Source: CAYOHP01 sp964403795 [NCBI: uncultured bacterium]
GTDB lineage: Bacteria > Muiribacteriota > UBA6191 > CAZXTJ01
Direction of reading: 5' to 3'
Assembly (NCBI GenBank): GCA_964403795.1
Contig: CAYOHP010000040.1
Span: forward strand, 5,409-47,544
Length of the DNA: 42,136 nt
This document shows, piece after piece, positions 23,004 to 30,583 of the stretch (position 1 is the stretch's first letter; the number at the start of each line of letters is the position of its first letter). The position numbers were made by a program, and so were the translations under genes. The notes under the pieces are model-generated. The model saw only the letters and a program-made list of their open reading frames with translations, ran no database searches and was not told the DNA's origin.

Positions 23004-25024
23004 CCTTTCCAGGACGAGAGGCCCATCCGCGCCTCGGACCCGAACAGCAGCAGGCCGGATTCCTCCGAGACATCGGTGCAGTGCACCGGACCCTCGCAGG
23101 GGATGGTCCCCAGGGACTTCAAGGTCTCGGCATCCAGCAGATGGACGCCGTGCTTGCGGGTCCCCACCGCCAGCACCCCGTGACGGGCCGAGAGCGAGAG
23201 GATCGGGGAGGCTCCGCCCACGTCCCGACGCTCGAGCACCGGTCCCCCCCGCGGATCCAGGAGGGCCAGCCCGCCTTCGGGAGCCGGCACTACCAGGAGG
23301 ACCCGAGAGGGGCTCCGGCCCCGACGCGGCACCTCGAGGAACGCCAGGGCCCGGCCGGCTCCCGGGAGCATCCACTCGGAGGACAGGTCGTCCCCGCCGG
23401 AGCCCCTGCCCGGGTGGAGGTCGAGGACCCGGATCCTCCCGGAGGCATCGGCGGCGGCGAGCAGCCTGCCATGGGGATCGAAGGCCAGTGCCACCACTCC
23501 CGCGGGGAGCGAGGCGATCTCCTGGCCGGTGCTCCCCGCCAGGTCGAAGAGCCTCACCTTGCGGTCCTCGCCTCCGGTCGCCACCTGGCTGCCGTCGGGA
23601 CTCACCGCCACCGAGAGGACGGGGCCGGCGTGGCCGTCGAGGCGCAGGTCGGCGAGCGGGCGGTCGGCGAGCCAGACCCGGCAGGTCCCTCTCGGTCCCT
23701 GCGAGCGGTCCGGATCCAGGTCCACCCCGGCCACCGCCAGTACCCTCTCGTCCCGGCTCAGGGCTGCGGCCTCGGCCGCCATCCCCGGCAGGCGCACGGT
23801 CTGGACCTCGCGGCCGTCCTCGGTGGCATAGAAGTGGAGCCCTCCCGAGGCGCTGGCCGCCACCGCCTCCCGTCCCCTCGAGAGCAGGAAACCCGCCACC
23901 ACCCGACCTTCGGGTCCGAGTCGCGGATGGAGGTCCCTTCCCTCGCCGGGGTCCACGACCCGTACCAGGCCGTCGGCCCCGCCGGTCGCGATCCAGGTGC
24001 CGTCGGGACTGGTGGCCAGACCCATCACCGCACCCGGGTGGACCGCGATCCGGCGGCGCTCCACCCCGGAAGCCGTCTCTACCACCCGGACCGTCCCGTC
24101 CTTGAAGGCCACGGCCATGGACTCGCCGCGACCCAGGAAGCACGCGGCGGTGGCTCCGCCCCTTCGGGGAGGGAGCCGGAGGATCTCCTCCCGGCTCGAG
24201 AGGTCCCAGACCCGGCAGGTCTCGTCCTCGGCGGTCGAGACCGCCAGGCGCCCGTCGCGGCGGAGGTCCAGGGAACGGACCCAGCCCCGGTGTCCATGCA
24301 GGGTGGCCAGGGTCTCCCCGGTCCGGGTGTCCCAGATGGTGAGCGAGCGGTCCATGGAACCCGAGACCGCCTGGCGCCCGTCAGGGAGGAAGCGCAGGGT
24401 CCGGATCCCGAACAGGCTGCCCTCCATGCGGACCAGCTCCCGGCCGGAACGGCTGCAGAAGACCCGGCCCACCCGGTCGGCGCACCCGGTCAGGACCCGG
24501 GATCCGTCGGGGGAGAACTGGACGGACAGGACCGGCTTCCGGTGGCCTCCCAGGACCAGGGTCCTGCCGGGTTCGCCCAGGTCGAGGATCCGGGCCGTCC
24601 GGTCGGCCGAACCGGTCACCATCCGGGTCCCGTCCGGGGAGAGGTCGAGACCGTACACGGTGGCGTGGTGAGCCGCCACCCGGCGCAGCTCGAGTCCGGT
24701 GGCCAGGGACCAGAAGCGGACCTCGCCATGGTCGTCGGCGCTCGCCAGCTTGCCGCCGCAGGGGGAGAAGGCCAGCGCCCGCACCCCGGCACCATGGACC
24801 AGGCGCGGGTCCCCCAGGCAGCGGTAGCGCAGGCCCAGCTCGGCGCGGGCCAGTTCGACCAGGGCACTGCGTCCGGGGTGGCGACGGGCCGCCTCCAGCA
24901 GGATCTCCAGGCAGTCCGGCAACCGGCGCCGGAGCGCCGCCCGGGCCAGCTCCTCCCAGAGGTCGGGATCGTCGGGCTTGCGCCGGACCTCGGCCTCGAG
25001 TTTCCGGATCGGAGGATCGCTCAC
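23000..25024 (-). CDS. Double-propeller WD40-repeat protein
   Basis: A 674-aa cytosolic protein. The N-terminal about 75 residues are helical (KPDDPDLWEELARAALRRR), like one TPR unit. Then follow about 14 WD40-type blades with clear repeats (FSPDGSRVLTGCADRVGRV, LSPDGTRMVTGSADRTARI, VSPDGSQVATGGEDRKVRL), enough for two seven-bladed propellers. Such proteins are scaffolds for protein complexes and in bacteria often pair with Ser/Thr kinases or conflict ATPases. The GTG at 25024 is the start that fits the codon pattern; the longer frame up to 25636 is antisense to epmA. It is followed with a 4-bp overlap by a second propeller gene of the same layout. Confidence 0.85.
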   Translation of the reverse strand: MSDPPIRKLEAEVRRKPDDPDLWEELARAALRRRLPDCLEILLEAARRHPGRSALVELARAELGLRYRCLGDPRLVHGAGVRALAFSPCGGKLASADDHGEVRFWSLATGLELRRVAAHHATVYGLDLSPDGTRMVTGSADRTARILDLGEPGRTLVLGGHRKPVLSVQFSPDGSRVLTGCADRVGRVFCSRSGRELVRMEGSLFGIRTLRFLPDGRQAVSGSMDRSLTIWDTRTGETLATLHGHRGWVRSLDLRRDGRLAVSTAEDETCRVWDLSSREEILRLPPRRGGATAACFLGRGESMAVAFKDGTVRVVETASGVERRRIAVHPGAVMGLATSPDGTWIATGGADGLVRVVDPGEGRDLHPRLGPEGRVVAGFLLSRGREAVAASASGGLHFYATEDGREVQTVRLPGMAAEAAALSRDERVLAVAGVDLDPDRSQGPRGTCRVWLADRPLADLRLDGHAGPVLSVAVSPDGSQVATGGEDRKVRLFDLAGSTGQEIASLPAGVVALAFDPHGRLLAAADASGRIRVLDLHPGRGSGGDDLSSEWMLPGAGRALAFLEVPRRGRSPSRVLLVVPAPEGGLALLDPRGGPVLERRDVGGASPILSLSARHGVLAVGTRKHGVHLLDAETLKSLGTIPCEGPVHCTDVSEESGLLLFGSEARMGLSSWKG

Positions 25025-25245
25025 GGACGAAGCGTGCCAGAACCCGGTCGGATTGTCCCGCCGGGGGGCCTCAGAGCCTGTGAACCTCTCTCCGCCTGGC
25101 TTCGATCGACCCATCATCCCCGCCTGCGGCAGCGCTCTCCTCGCAGGCAGGATCCGCTGCCCGCTTCGTCGATCGCCTTGCATGCGGGGCGCTGGGTCGA
25201 TCTCGGGCCGACGCCGGGGAGAGGTCCAAAGGCTCTCCCCGGTCT
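25025..25245. other. Intergenic region between epmA and the WD40 gene
   Basis: About 220 bp between two minus-strand genes. It has a lower and uneven GC3-type pattern in all frames. I see short inverted repeats around 25125-25150 (CCTGC...GCAGG) but no T-run, so no clear terminator, and no RNA gene. It probably holds the promoter of the WD40 pair. Confidence 0.35.
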
Positions 25246-26232
25246 TCACAGGGCTTCCAGGGGAAAGGCCACCACCTCGGCGATCGATTCGGCGCCGGTG
25301 GCCAGCATCACCAGCCGGTCCACCCCGAGGGCCACCCCGGAACAGGGAGGGAGTCCGGCCTCCAGGGCCGCCAGGAAGCGAAGGTCGATCGGGAGGCCGG
25401 GGAGTCCTTCCTGGGCCCTCCGGCGATTGAGGTCCTGAAACCGGCGCTCCTGCTCCCGGGCGTCGTCGAGCTCCCGGAAGCCGTTGGCCAGTTCGAGCCC
25501 GCGCACGTAGAGCTCGAAGCGATCGGAGAGCCTGGGGTCCTCGGGACAGGTGGCCGCCAGGGATGCCCGATGGGCGGGATAGCGGGTCACGAACAAGGGG
25601 GCGTCGAACCCCAGGCGGTGTTCGATCGCCTCGCACAGGATGAGGTCATGCCAGGGGTCGGGGTCGTCCCCCCGGAGGCCGGAAGGAGCCCGGATCCCGA
25701 GCCGGGCCGCCCGCTCCGGGAGAGCCTCGACCGGGGTGTCGAAGGGGTCGAAACCGGCGTGTTCGAGGAAGATCTCCCGATAGGTCGCCCGGCGCGGGCG
25801 GGGAGTGCCGAGTACCTCCGACACGAGGTCGCCGACCTCATCCATCAGCCGATCGGTGGAGAACCCCGGTCGGTACCACTCGAGCATGGTGAACTCGGGG
25901 TTGTGGCGGCTCCCCGCCTCGCCGTTGCGGAACGCCTTGCCCAGCTGGAAGACCGGCCCCGAGCCGGCTGCCAGCAGGCGCTTCATGAAGACCTCGGGGG
26001 AGGTCTGCAGGAAGAGCGGCTGGCGCCCGCTCCCGAGGGCCAATGCGGTCTCGAAGGGTTCGAGATTCGGATCGGAGACTCCCCCCCGTCCCAGTACCGG
26101 GGTCTCCACCTCGAGCACGTCCCGGGAACGGAAGAAGGCCCGGATCCCTTCCAGGATCCGGGCCCTCTGGCGGAGCCGCTCGAAGCCGGCGGTCGGGGCG
26201 AACCCCTGCGGCTCCGGAGTCGGAGGCGCCAT
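25246..26232 (-). CDS. epmA: Elongation factor P beta-lysine ligase
   Basis: A 328-aa class II aminoacyl-tRNA-synthetase-like enzyme (also called PoxA, YjeA or GenX). It activates (R)-beta-lysine with ATP and attaches it to the conserved lysine of EF-P. The size matches E. coli EpmA (325 aa), and the tRNA-binding N-terminal domain of LysRS is absent. The class II motifs are visible: the motif 1 region [10 protein letters not shown], motif 2 [22 protein letters not shown], and motif 3 [32 protein letters not shown] is also typical. The gene starts 6 bp after efp and is transcribed with it; the epmB partner is divergent, so the full pathway is present here. Confidence 0.95.
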   Translation of the reverse strand: MAPPTPEPQGFAPTAGFERLRQRARILEGIRAFFRSRDVLEVETPVLGRGGVSDPNLEPFETALALGSGRQPLFLQTSPEVFMKRLLAAGSGPVFQLGKAFRNGEAGSRHNPEFTMLEWYRPGFSTDRLMDEVGDLVSEVLGTPRPRRATYREIFLEHAGFDPFDTPVEALPERAARLGIRAPSGLRGDDPDPWHDLILCEAIEHRLGFDAPLFVTRYPAHRASLAATCPEDPRLSDRFELYVRGLELANGFRELDDAREQERRFQDLNRRRAQEGLPGLPIDLRFLAALEAGLPPCSGVALGVDRLVMLATGAESIAEVVAFPLEAL

Positions 26233-26238
26233 CGACGC

Positions 26239-26805
26239 CTACTTCTGCCGGTCGAGGTACTCGCCGGTCCGGGTGTCGATCCGGACCATGTCCTCCTGGT
26301 TGATGAACAAGGGGACATGGAGCTTCAGGCCGGTCTCCATGGTCGCCTCCTTGGTGGCGCCCGAGACGGTGTCGCCCCGGACCGCGGGAGGGCACTCGGC
26401 CACCTTCAGGGTGACGAAGTTGGGCGGCTCGATGTCGATCGGCTTGCCCCGGTAGAACATGATCTGGCAGACGGTGGATTCCTTGAGGTAGCCCTTGACC
26501 TCGGTCAGGCTCTCCTCCTGGATCGCCACCTGCTCGTAGGTCTTCTGGTCCATGAAGTGCCAGCCGTCGCCGTCGGCGTAGAGGAACTCCATCTCCGCCT
26601 CGTTGATGTCGGGGACATCGACCTTGTCGCCGGAGCGGAAGTTGCGCTCCTGGACGCCTCCGGTCAGCAGGTTCTTCATCTTCACCTTGTAGAAGGCGAC
26701 GCCCTTCCCGGGCTTGACGAACTGGCTGCTGACGATCCGGAAGGGAACTCCCTCGATCTCGATCTTCAGCTTCGGACGGAAATCGCTGGTGTCGTAGGTG
26801 GCCAT
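26239..26805 (-). CDS. efp: Translation elongation factor P
   Basis: A 188-aa protein, the same length as E. coli EF-P. It binds between the P and E sites of stalled ribosomes and promotes peptide bonds at polyproline stretches. The KOW-like N-terminal domain carries the loop KPGKGVAF with Lys34, exactly the position that is beta-lysylated in E. coli. The two OB domains follow (LKESTVCQIMFYRGKPIDIEPP and the final GLKLHVPLFINQEDMVRIDTRTGEYL). The ATG at 26805 gives MATYDTSDFRP, the usual start of EF-P. It is the first gene of efp-epmA. The proteome here is very Pro-rich, which fits a strong need for active EF-P. Confidence 0.97.
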   Translation of the reverse strand: MATYDTSDFRPKLKIEIEGVPFRIVSSQFVKPGKGVAFYKVKMKNLLTGGVQERNFRSGDKVDVPDINEAEMEFLYADGDGWHFMDQKTYEQVAIQEESLTEVKGYLKESTVCQIMFYRGKPIDIEPPNFVTLKVAECPPAVRGDTVSGATKEATMETGLKLHVPLFINQEDMVRIDTRTGEYLDRQK

Positions 26806-26853
26806 GGGCCCCCTCCTCTGGGGAACCGGACCGGCACGGGCTCCGGCGCGCCG

Positions 26854-26865
26854 GATGCTAGCATA
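26854..26865. promoter_or_regulatory. Overlapping divergent promoters of efp and epmB
   Basis: A 10-bp perfect palindrome ATGCTAGCAT (26855-26864) lies between the divergent genes. It gives TATGCT on the minus strand (26865 to 26860) as -10 for efp, and TAGCAT (26859-26864) on the plus strand, 7 nt before the ATG of epmB. Both would be read from the same few base pairs, so polymerase could use only one direction at a time. The epmB mRNA would be leaderless. Confidence 0.45.
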
Positions 26866-26871
26866 GCCACC

Positions 26872-27903
26872 ATGGACGGCGAGTCCGACCCGCGCCGGGA
26901 CGTCGAAGCGCCGGTCCGAAGCTGGCAGCGCCAGCTTGCCGAGGCGATCCGGGACCCGGCCGAACTCCTCGATCTCCTGGCGATCGGCGAGCCCGACCGA
27001 GGCCGCCTCCTCGAGGGTGCCCGGGCTGCCGGGGCCGGGTTCCGCCTGCTGGTTCCGAGGGCCTTCGCCTCCCGCATGCGCCGGGGCGATCCCAGGGATC
27101 CGCTGCTGCTCCAGGTATTGCCGCTCCCGGACGAGACGGTCCCCGACCCGCGCGCCTCCCGCGATCCCCTGGAGGAGGCCGGAGCCAGACTCGCACCCGG
27201 GGTCCTCGCCAAGTACCAGGGAAGAGCCCTGGCGGTCACCACCGGGGTCTGTGCGATCCACTGCCGGTACTGCTTCCGCCGCCACTACCCCTACTCGGAG
27301 ACGCCGCGCCGGGGGCTCGAGATCGCCCGCCATCTGCAGGAGGCCTTCACCGCCGACCCCGACCTCGAAGAGGTGATCCTCTCGGGGGGCGATCCCTGGG
27401 CCATGGCCGAGTCCGAGCACGAAGCGCTCTGGAAGGCCCTCGATGCCGATCCCAGGGTCCGTCGGATCCGGGTCCACACCCGCCTCCCTCTGGTCCTCCC
27501 CGACCGGGTCGACCCCCGCCTGCTCTCCCTGGTGGCCGGCACCCGGGCGACCGTCTACGTGGTGGTCCACGCCAACCATCCCGCCGAGCTCTCGCCCGAG
27601 GCGATGCGGGCGTGCCGGGACCTGCGGCGGGCGGGCGCGGTCCTGCTCAACCAGGCGGTGCTGCTGCGTGGGGTGAACGACGACCTCGAGATCCTGGTCT
27701 CGCTCTCGAGGGCGCTGATCGAGGTCGGGATCCTTCCCTACTACCTGCACCTGCTCGACCCGGTGGAAGGGGCCATGCACTTCGACGTGCCCGAGGCGGA
27801 GGGGCGACGCATGGTCCTGGCCATGCGTTCCCGGCTGCCGGGGTACGCCGTCCCGGCCCTGGTCCGGGAGGTCCCGGGAGCTCCGTCCAAGCTCAGGGTG
27901 TGA
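26872..27903 (+). CDS. epmB: EF-P lysine 2,3-aminomutase (radical SAM)
   Basis: A 343-aa radical SAM enzyme, the same length as E. coli EpmB (YjeK, 342 aa), that turns (S)-alpha-lysine into (R)-beta-lysine for EpmA. The iron-sulfur cluster motif CAIHCRYC (Cys127, Cys131, Cys134) is followed by FRRHYPY, as in the KamA/EpmB family. SGGDPWAM and the PLP-lysine region (near the C-terminal end of the barrel) are present; the C-terminal zinc and oligomerisation part of clostridial KamA is missing, as in EpmB. The context with efp and epmA separates it from lysine-degrading KamA. The ATG at 26872 is preceded by TAGCAT and no ribosome binding site. Confidence 0.94.
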   Translation: MDGESDPRRDVEAPVRSWQRQLAEAIRDPAELLDLLAIGEPDRGRLLEGARAAGAGFRLLVPRAFASRMRRGDPRDPLLLQVLPLPDETVPDPRASRDPLEEAGARLAPGVLAKYQGRALAVTTGVCAIHCRYCFRRHYPYSETPRRGLEIARHLQEAFTADPDLEEVILSGGDPWAMAESEHEALWKALDADPRVRRIRVHTRLPLVLPDRVDPRLLSLVAGTRATVYVVVHANHPAELSPEAMRACRDLRRAGAVLLNQAVLLRGVNDDLEILVSLSRALIEVGILPYYLHLLDPVEGAMHFDVPEAEGRRMVLAMRSRLPGYAVPALVREVPGAPSKLRV

Positions 27904-27929
27904 CCTTTGGGCAGGCCGCGTCCTATCCT
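27900..27929 (+). promoter_or_regulatory. Promoter of the pseudokinase gene
   Basis: GTGACC (27900-27905), four of six bases matching a -35, is 18 nt from TATCCT (27924-27929). The ATG at 27948 follows a strong GGGGAGGGGAAGG. The -35 overlaps the stop codon of epmB. This is one of the best promoter candidates in the window. Confidence 0.45.
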
Positions 27930-27947
27930 GGTGGGGAGGGGAAGGCG

Positions 27948-29948
27948 ATGCAGGGCGAGCTCTTCGGCGGACGCTTCCGGGTGGAGGCGTCGATCGGGTC
28001 GGGCCGCCTGGGGTCCGTGTACCGGGCCGCGGACCTGCGCCTGGAGGCGCCCGCGACCCTGAAGCTCCTCCATCCCGCGATCGCCTCCGAGCCTCGGATA
28101 AGGGATGCGATCCTGGCCCGGGCCCGGGCCGTGGCGGCGCTCGACGATCCCCACCTGGTCCCGGTGCTGGAGTCCGGAATCGAGCGGGGCCAGGCCTGGA
28201 TCGCCTCCGGGTGGGCCGAGGGCGGGAGCCTCAAGGACTTCCTCGCCAAGCGCAAGGAAGGGCTCTTCCTCGAGAACGCCGCCCCTCTGGTGGTGGGGAT
28301 CCTGAAGGGCTTGCAGGCGCTCCACGCCAAGGGGATCGTGCATGGGGCGATCCATGCCCGGAACATCCTCCTCACCCGGAAGATGAACCCCCTCCTCTCC
28401 GACGCGGGTCTCGCCATCGGACTCGACCCGGCCTCCCTGGCGGCGCTGGGGATCGAGGACCTCGATCCCCGGACCGCGGCGCCCGAGTGGATCGACCCCT
28501 CCCGCGCGGTACCCGGAGCCTCGGCCGACCTCTACGCCTGCGGCATCCTGTTCTTCCGGCTGCTGGCCGGGGGCTATCCCTTCGATGCTCCCGATCCCCA
28601 GGTGGTGAAGCGGGCCCAGCTGGAGGCTTCGCTGCCGCCGGTGGTCGGGTTGCCCCCTCCGGTGACCGCGGTGTTGGGGAAGGCCTTGGCGAAGGTCCCG
28701 GGGAACCGCTTCCGGACTCCGGCCGAGATGATCGCGGCCCTGGAGGCCCTGGTGCGCGGCGAGGTCCCGGTCCAGGAGAAGGCGGTCGTGAAGCCCCCCA
28801 CCTCGCCCGGTCCCCCCGCCAAGCTGCCTTCCGAGCCGGCTCGTCCTGCGGCCCCGACCGTCGAGGAGGTCCGCCAGGCGGCTCGTCCCACGGACCATGC
28901 GGGGACCATCGAGCGCGGGCTCCTCTTCACCATGGTGGCGGTGCTCGGGGTATTCGCGGTGCTGGGACTGGTGGCGACCCTGCTCCTGCGCTCGGAGCCG
29001 GAAGCCCCGGGACCACGGCCCACACCGCGGCCGGAGATGGTCCAGGGACCGTCCGGCTCCGGTACCGGCAGCTCGCCGGTGGCGACCGACTCCGGTTTCG
29101 AAGAGGTCGATGTCTTCCAGGAGATGGAGGAGGAGATCCCGGTGGAGGAACTTCCCGGGGACGAGGCCTTCGCCGACCTGGGAGGTGGCCAGGAGGAAGG
29201 CGATCGCGACAGGCTGGCCGGGCTCGCCGGTCTGGCGTCGAATCCTCCGGCCGACCTGGCCGCCCGGTTGGAAGCCCTCCGGCCGGTGGTGGCCCGGGCA
29301 CCCCAGGAAGTCCGCAAGGGGCCGCTCCTGGCCTTGCTCGCCGGAGCCGAGAAGCTGCTGGCCGGGAAGCGGGCGGCGCCGGCCCGGGACCTGGCGGTGT
29401 GGTGTGGGCGCTTCGAGGGCGACCACCGGGCCAGGGCCTGGGAACTGGCGGCCCGGGGCCGGGCCGCGGCGGGCGATCCCAAGGGAGCGGCCTGGGCCCT
29501 GCGGCGGGCCGTCGAGGTGGGCCGGGTGGTCGAAGCGACCCGGCCAGTCCAGTCGCTGGCGGCCTTCCGCAAGCAGCTCTCGGGGATCGCAGGCCAGGAT
29601 CCCCAGGCCAAGGCCGCCCTGCTCGACCTCACCTCGGCGGCGGCCGCCCTGGAGCAGGGGAACCTGGAAGCCGCCAAGGCCCACATGGGGGAGGCCGGAC
29701 GCGCCTACCCCGCTTCCCGTCCCGCCATGTCCCGGTACTTCTCGCGCACTGCGGCCCGCCAGTTCCGCCGGGGAAGGGGAGAGACGGTGCCGGTCCTGGT
29801 GGCGACCGCGCTCGAGTTCCACGAGGCCAATGCCGAGGCCCATGCCGTGGCCGGCCTTCATGCGCTGATGCAGCGGGGAGATGCCGAGACGGCCAGCCGC
29901 CACTACCGGCGGGCCTTGGCGATCGGCGGAGTGGTACCGGGACCCTGA
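27948..29948 (+). CDS. Ser/Thr pseudokinase with membrane segment and helical repeats
   Basis: A 666-aa protein. Residues about 1-270 have the protein kinase fold: GSGRLGSVY as glycine loop and Lys39 in TLKLLHP. The catalytic loop is HGAIHARNIL (residues 132-141) in place of HRDLKPxN, so the catalytic Asp is Ala134. The DFG is DAG (152-154), and the APE-like APEW is kept. It therefore probably binds nucleotide or partners but does not phosphorylate. A Pro-rich linker follows, then a hydrophobic segment (LLFTMVAVLGVFAVLGLVATLLL, about 325-347) and an outer or distal region of Ala-rich helical repeats up to the end. It lies close to the active kinase at 30584-32704 and could be its partner. Confidence 0.85.
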   Translation: MQGELFGGRFRVEASIGSGRLGSVYRAADLRLEAPATLKLLHPAIASEPRIRDAILARARAVAALDDPHLVPVLESGIERGQAWIASGWAEGGSLKDFLAKRKEGLFLENAAPLVVGILKGLQALHAKGIVHGAIHARNILLTRKMNPLLSDAGLAIGLDPASLAALGIEDLDPRTAAPEWIDPSRAVPGASADLYACGILFFRLLAGGYPFDAPDPQVVKRAQLEASLPPVVGLPPPVTAVLGKALAKVPGNRFRTPAEMIAALEALVRGEVPVQEKAVVKPPTSPGPPAKLPSEPARPAAPTVEEVRQAARPTDHAGTIERGLLFTMVAVLGVFAVLGLVATLLLRSEPEAPGPRPTPRPEMVQGPSGSGTGSSPVATDSGFEEVDVFQEMEEEIPVEELPGDEAFADLGGGQEEGDRDRLAGLAGLASNPPADLAARLEALRPVVARAPQEVRKGPLLALLAGAEKLLAGKRAAPARDLAVWCGRFEGDHRARAWELAARGRAAAGDPKGAAWALRRAVEVGRVVEATRPVQSLAAFRKQLSGIAGQDPQAKAALLDLTSAAAALEQGNLEAAKAHMGEAGRAYPASRPAMSRYFSRTAARQFRRGRGETVPVLVATALEFHEANAEAHAVAGLHALMQRGDAETASRHYRRALAIGGVVPGP

Positions 29949-29955
29949 GGTTCGA

Positions 29956-30495
29956 TCAGGTGCCGGAGAGGTGTCGGGTCACCCCGGGCAGGAGCAGCGG
30001 GAACCAGGCGGCGAATCTCCCCGGCGCAGCGCGGAGCTCCCGATCGAGTGCCTCCAACGTCACCCAACGCCAGTCGGCGACCTCCCGCGGGTCGGGACGA
30101 GGATCGCCCGCGAACTCGCCCGCGAACTCGCCCGCCAGCACGTGATCGATCTCGTGCTCGACCATGGCGCCCGCCAGCTCGGCCCGGTAGCGGAACACGA
30201 AGAGCGGATCCAGGGGGATGTCGATCCCCATCTCCTCGGCCAGGCGACGGCGGGCCGCCGGGCCGACCTCGAGGTCGGGCGAGGGATGCCCGCAGCAGGC
30301 GTTGGCCCACAAGCCCGGGGAGTGATACTTGGAGGCGGCCCTCTGCTGCAGCAGGAGCTCCACCCCGCGGGGCCCGGGGCGGTGGACCACCACCGAGAAG
30401 GCGCGGTGCAGCAATCCCCTGCGATGGACTTCGAGCTTCTCGCCGGTCCCGACCGGGCGATCCGCCTCGTCGACCAGCACCAGGATCTGGCTCAC
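29956..30495 (-). CDS. idi: Isopentenyl-diphosphate isomerase, type I
   Basis: A 179-aa Nudix-fold enzyme that interconverts IPP and DMAPP for isoprenoid synthesis. The catalytic cysteine lies in NACCGHP and the catalytic Glu in MVEHEIDHVLAGE, equal to Cys67 and Glu116 of the E. coli enzyme; the size is also close (182 aa). The Nudix-like helix AARRRLAEEMGI is present. The GTG at 30495 is the start that keeps SQILVLVDEADRPVG, the usual first strand; TAGACT lies 8 nt before it. An EFAG EFAG duplication from a tandem 12-bp repeat sits in a surface loop (about 30103-30130). The 3' end is 7 bp from the convergent pseudokinase gene. Confidence 0.9.
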   Translation of the reverse strand: MSQILVLVDEADRPVGTGEKLEVHRRGLLHRAFSVVVHRPGPRGVELLLQQRAASKYHSPGLWANACCGHPSPDLEVGPAARRRLAEEMGIDIPLDPLFVFRYRAELAGAMVEHEIDHVLAGEFAGEFAGDPRPDPREVADWRWVTLEALDRELRAAPGRFAAWFPLLLPGVTRHLSGT

Positions 30496-30503
30496 CGGCG
30501 CCG

Positions 30504-30509
30504 AGTCTA
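30504..30509 (-). promoter_or_regulatory. -10-like element of idi
   Basis: On the minus strand this reads TAGACT and ends 8 nt before the GTG at 30495; no Shine-Dalgarno sequence lies between, consistent with a leaderless mRNA. Confidence 0.4.
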
Positions 30510-30583
30510 CGATGCCGAGGGCAGGGCGGTCGCCGGGCCGGCGCGGGTGCCCCATCCGGGAGGGGCGGGGACGGTTGCCGCTC

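Noticed and set aside
25025-25636. Upstream extension of the double-propeller frame by 204 codons
   Set aside because: It lies partly antisense to epmA and reads as Arg/Pro/Gly-rich noise; the GTG at 25024 starts the protein-like part.
25570-26871. Plus-strand extension of the epmB frame by more than 400 codons
   Set aside because: It is antisense to epmA and efp, both clear genes. EpmB length matches the E. coli enzyme when started at 26872.
30100-30131. Tandem 12-bp repeat (CGCGAACTCGCC) in idi
   Set aside because: A simple in-frame duplication (EFAG EFAG) in a surface loop; not a CRISPR or regulatory array.
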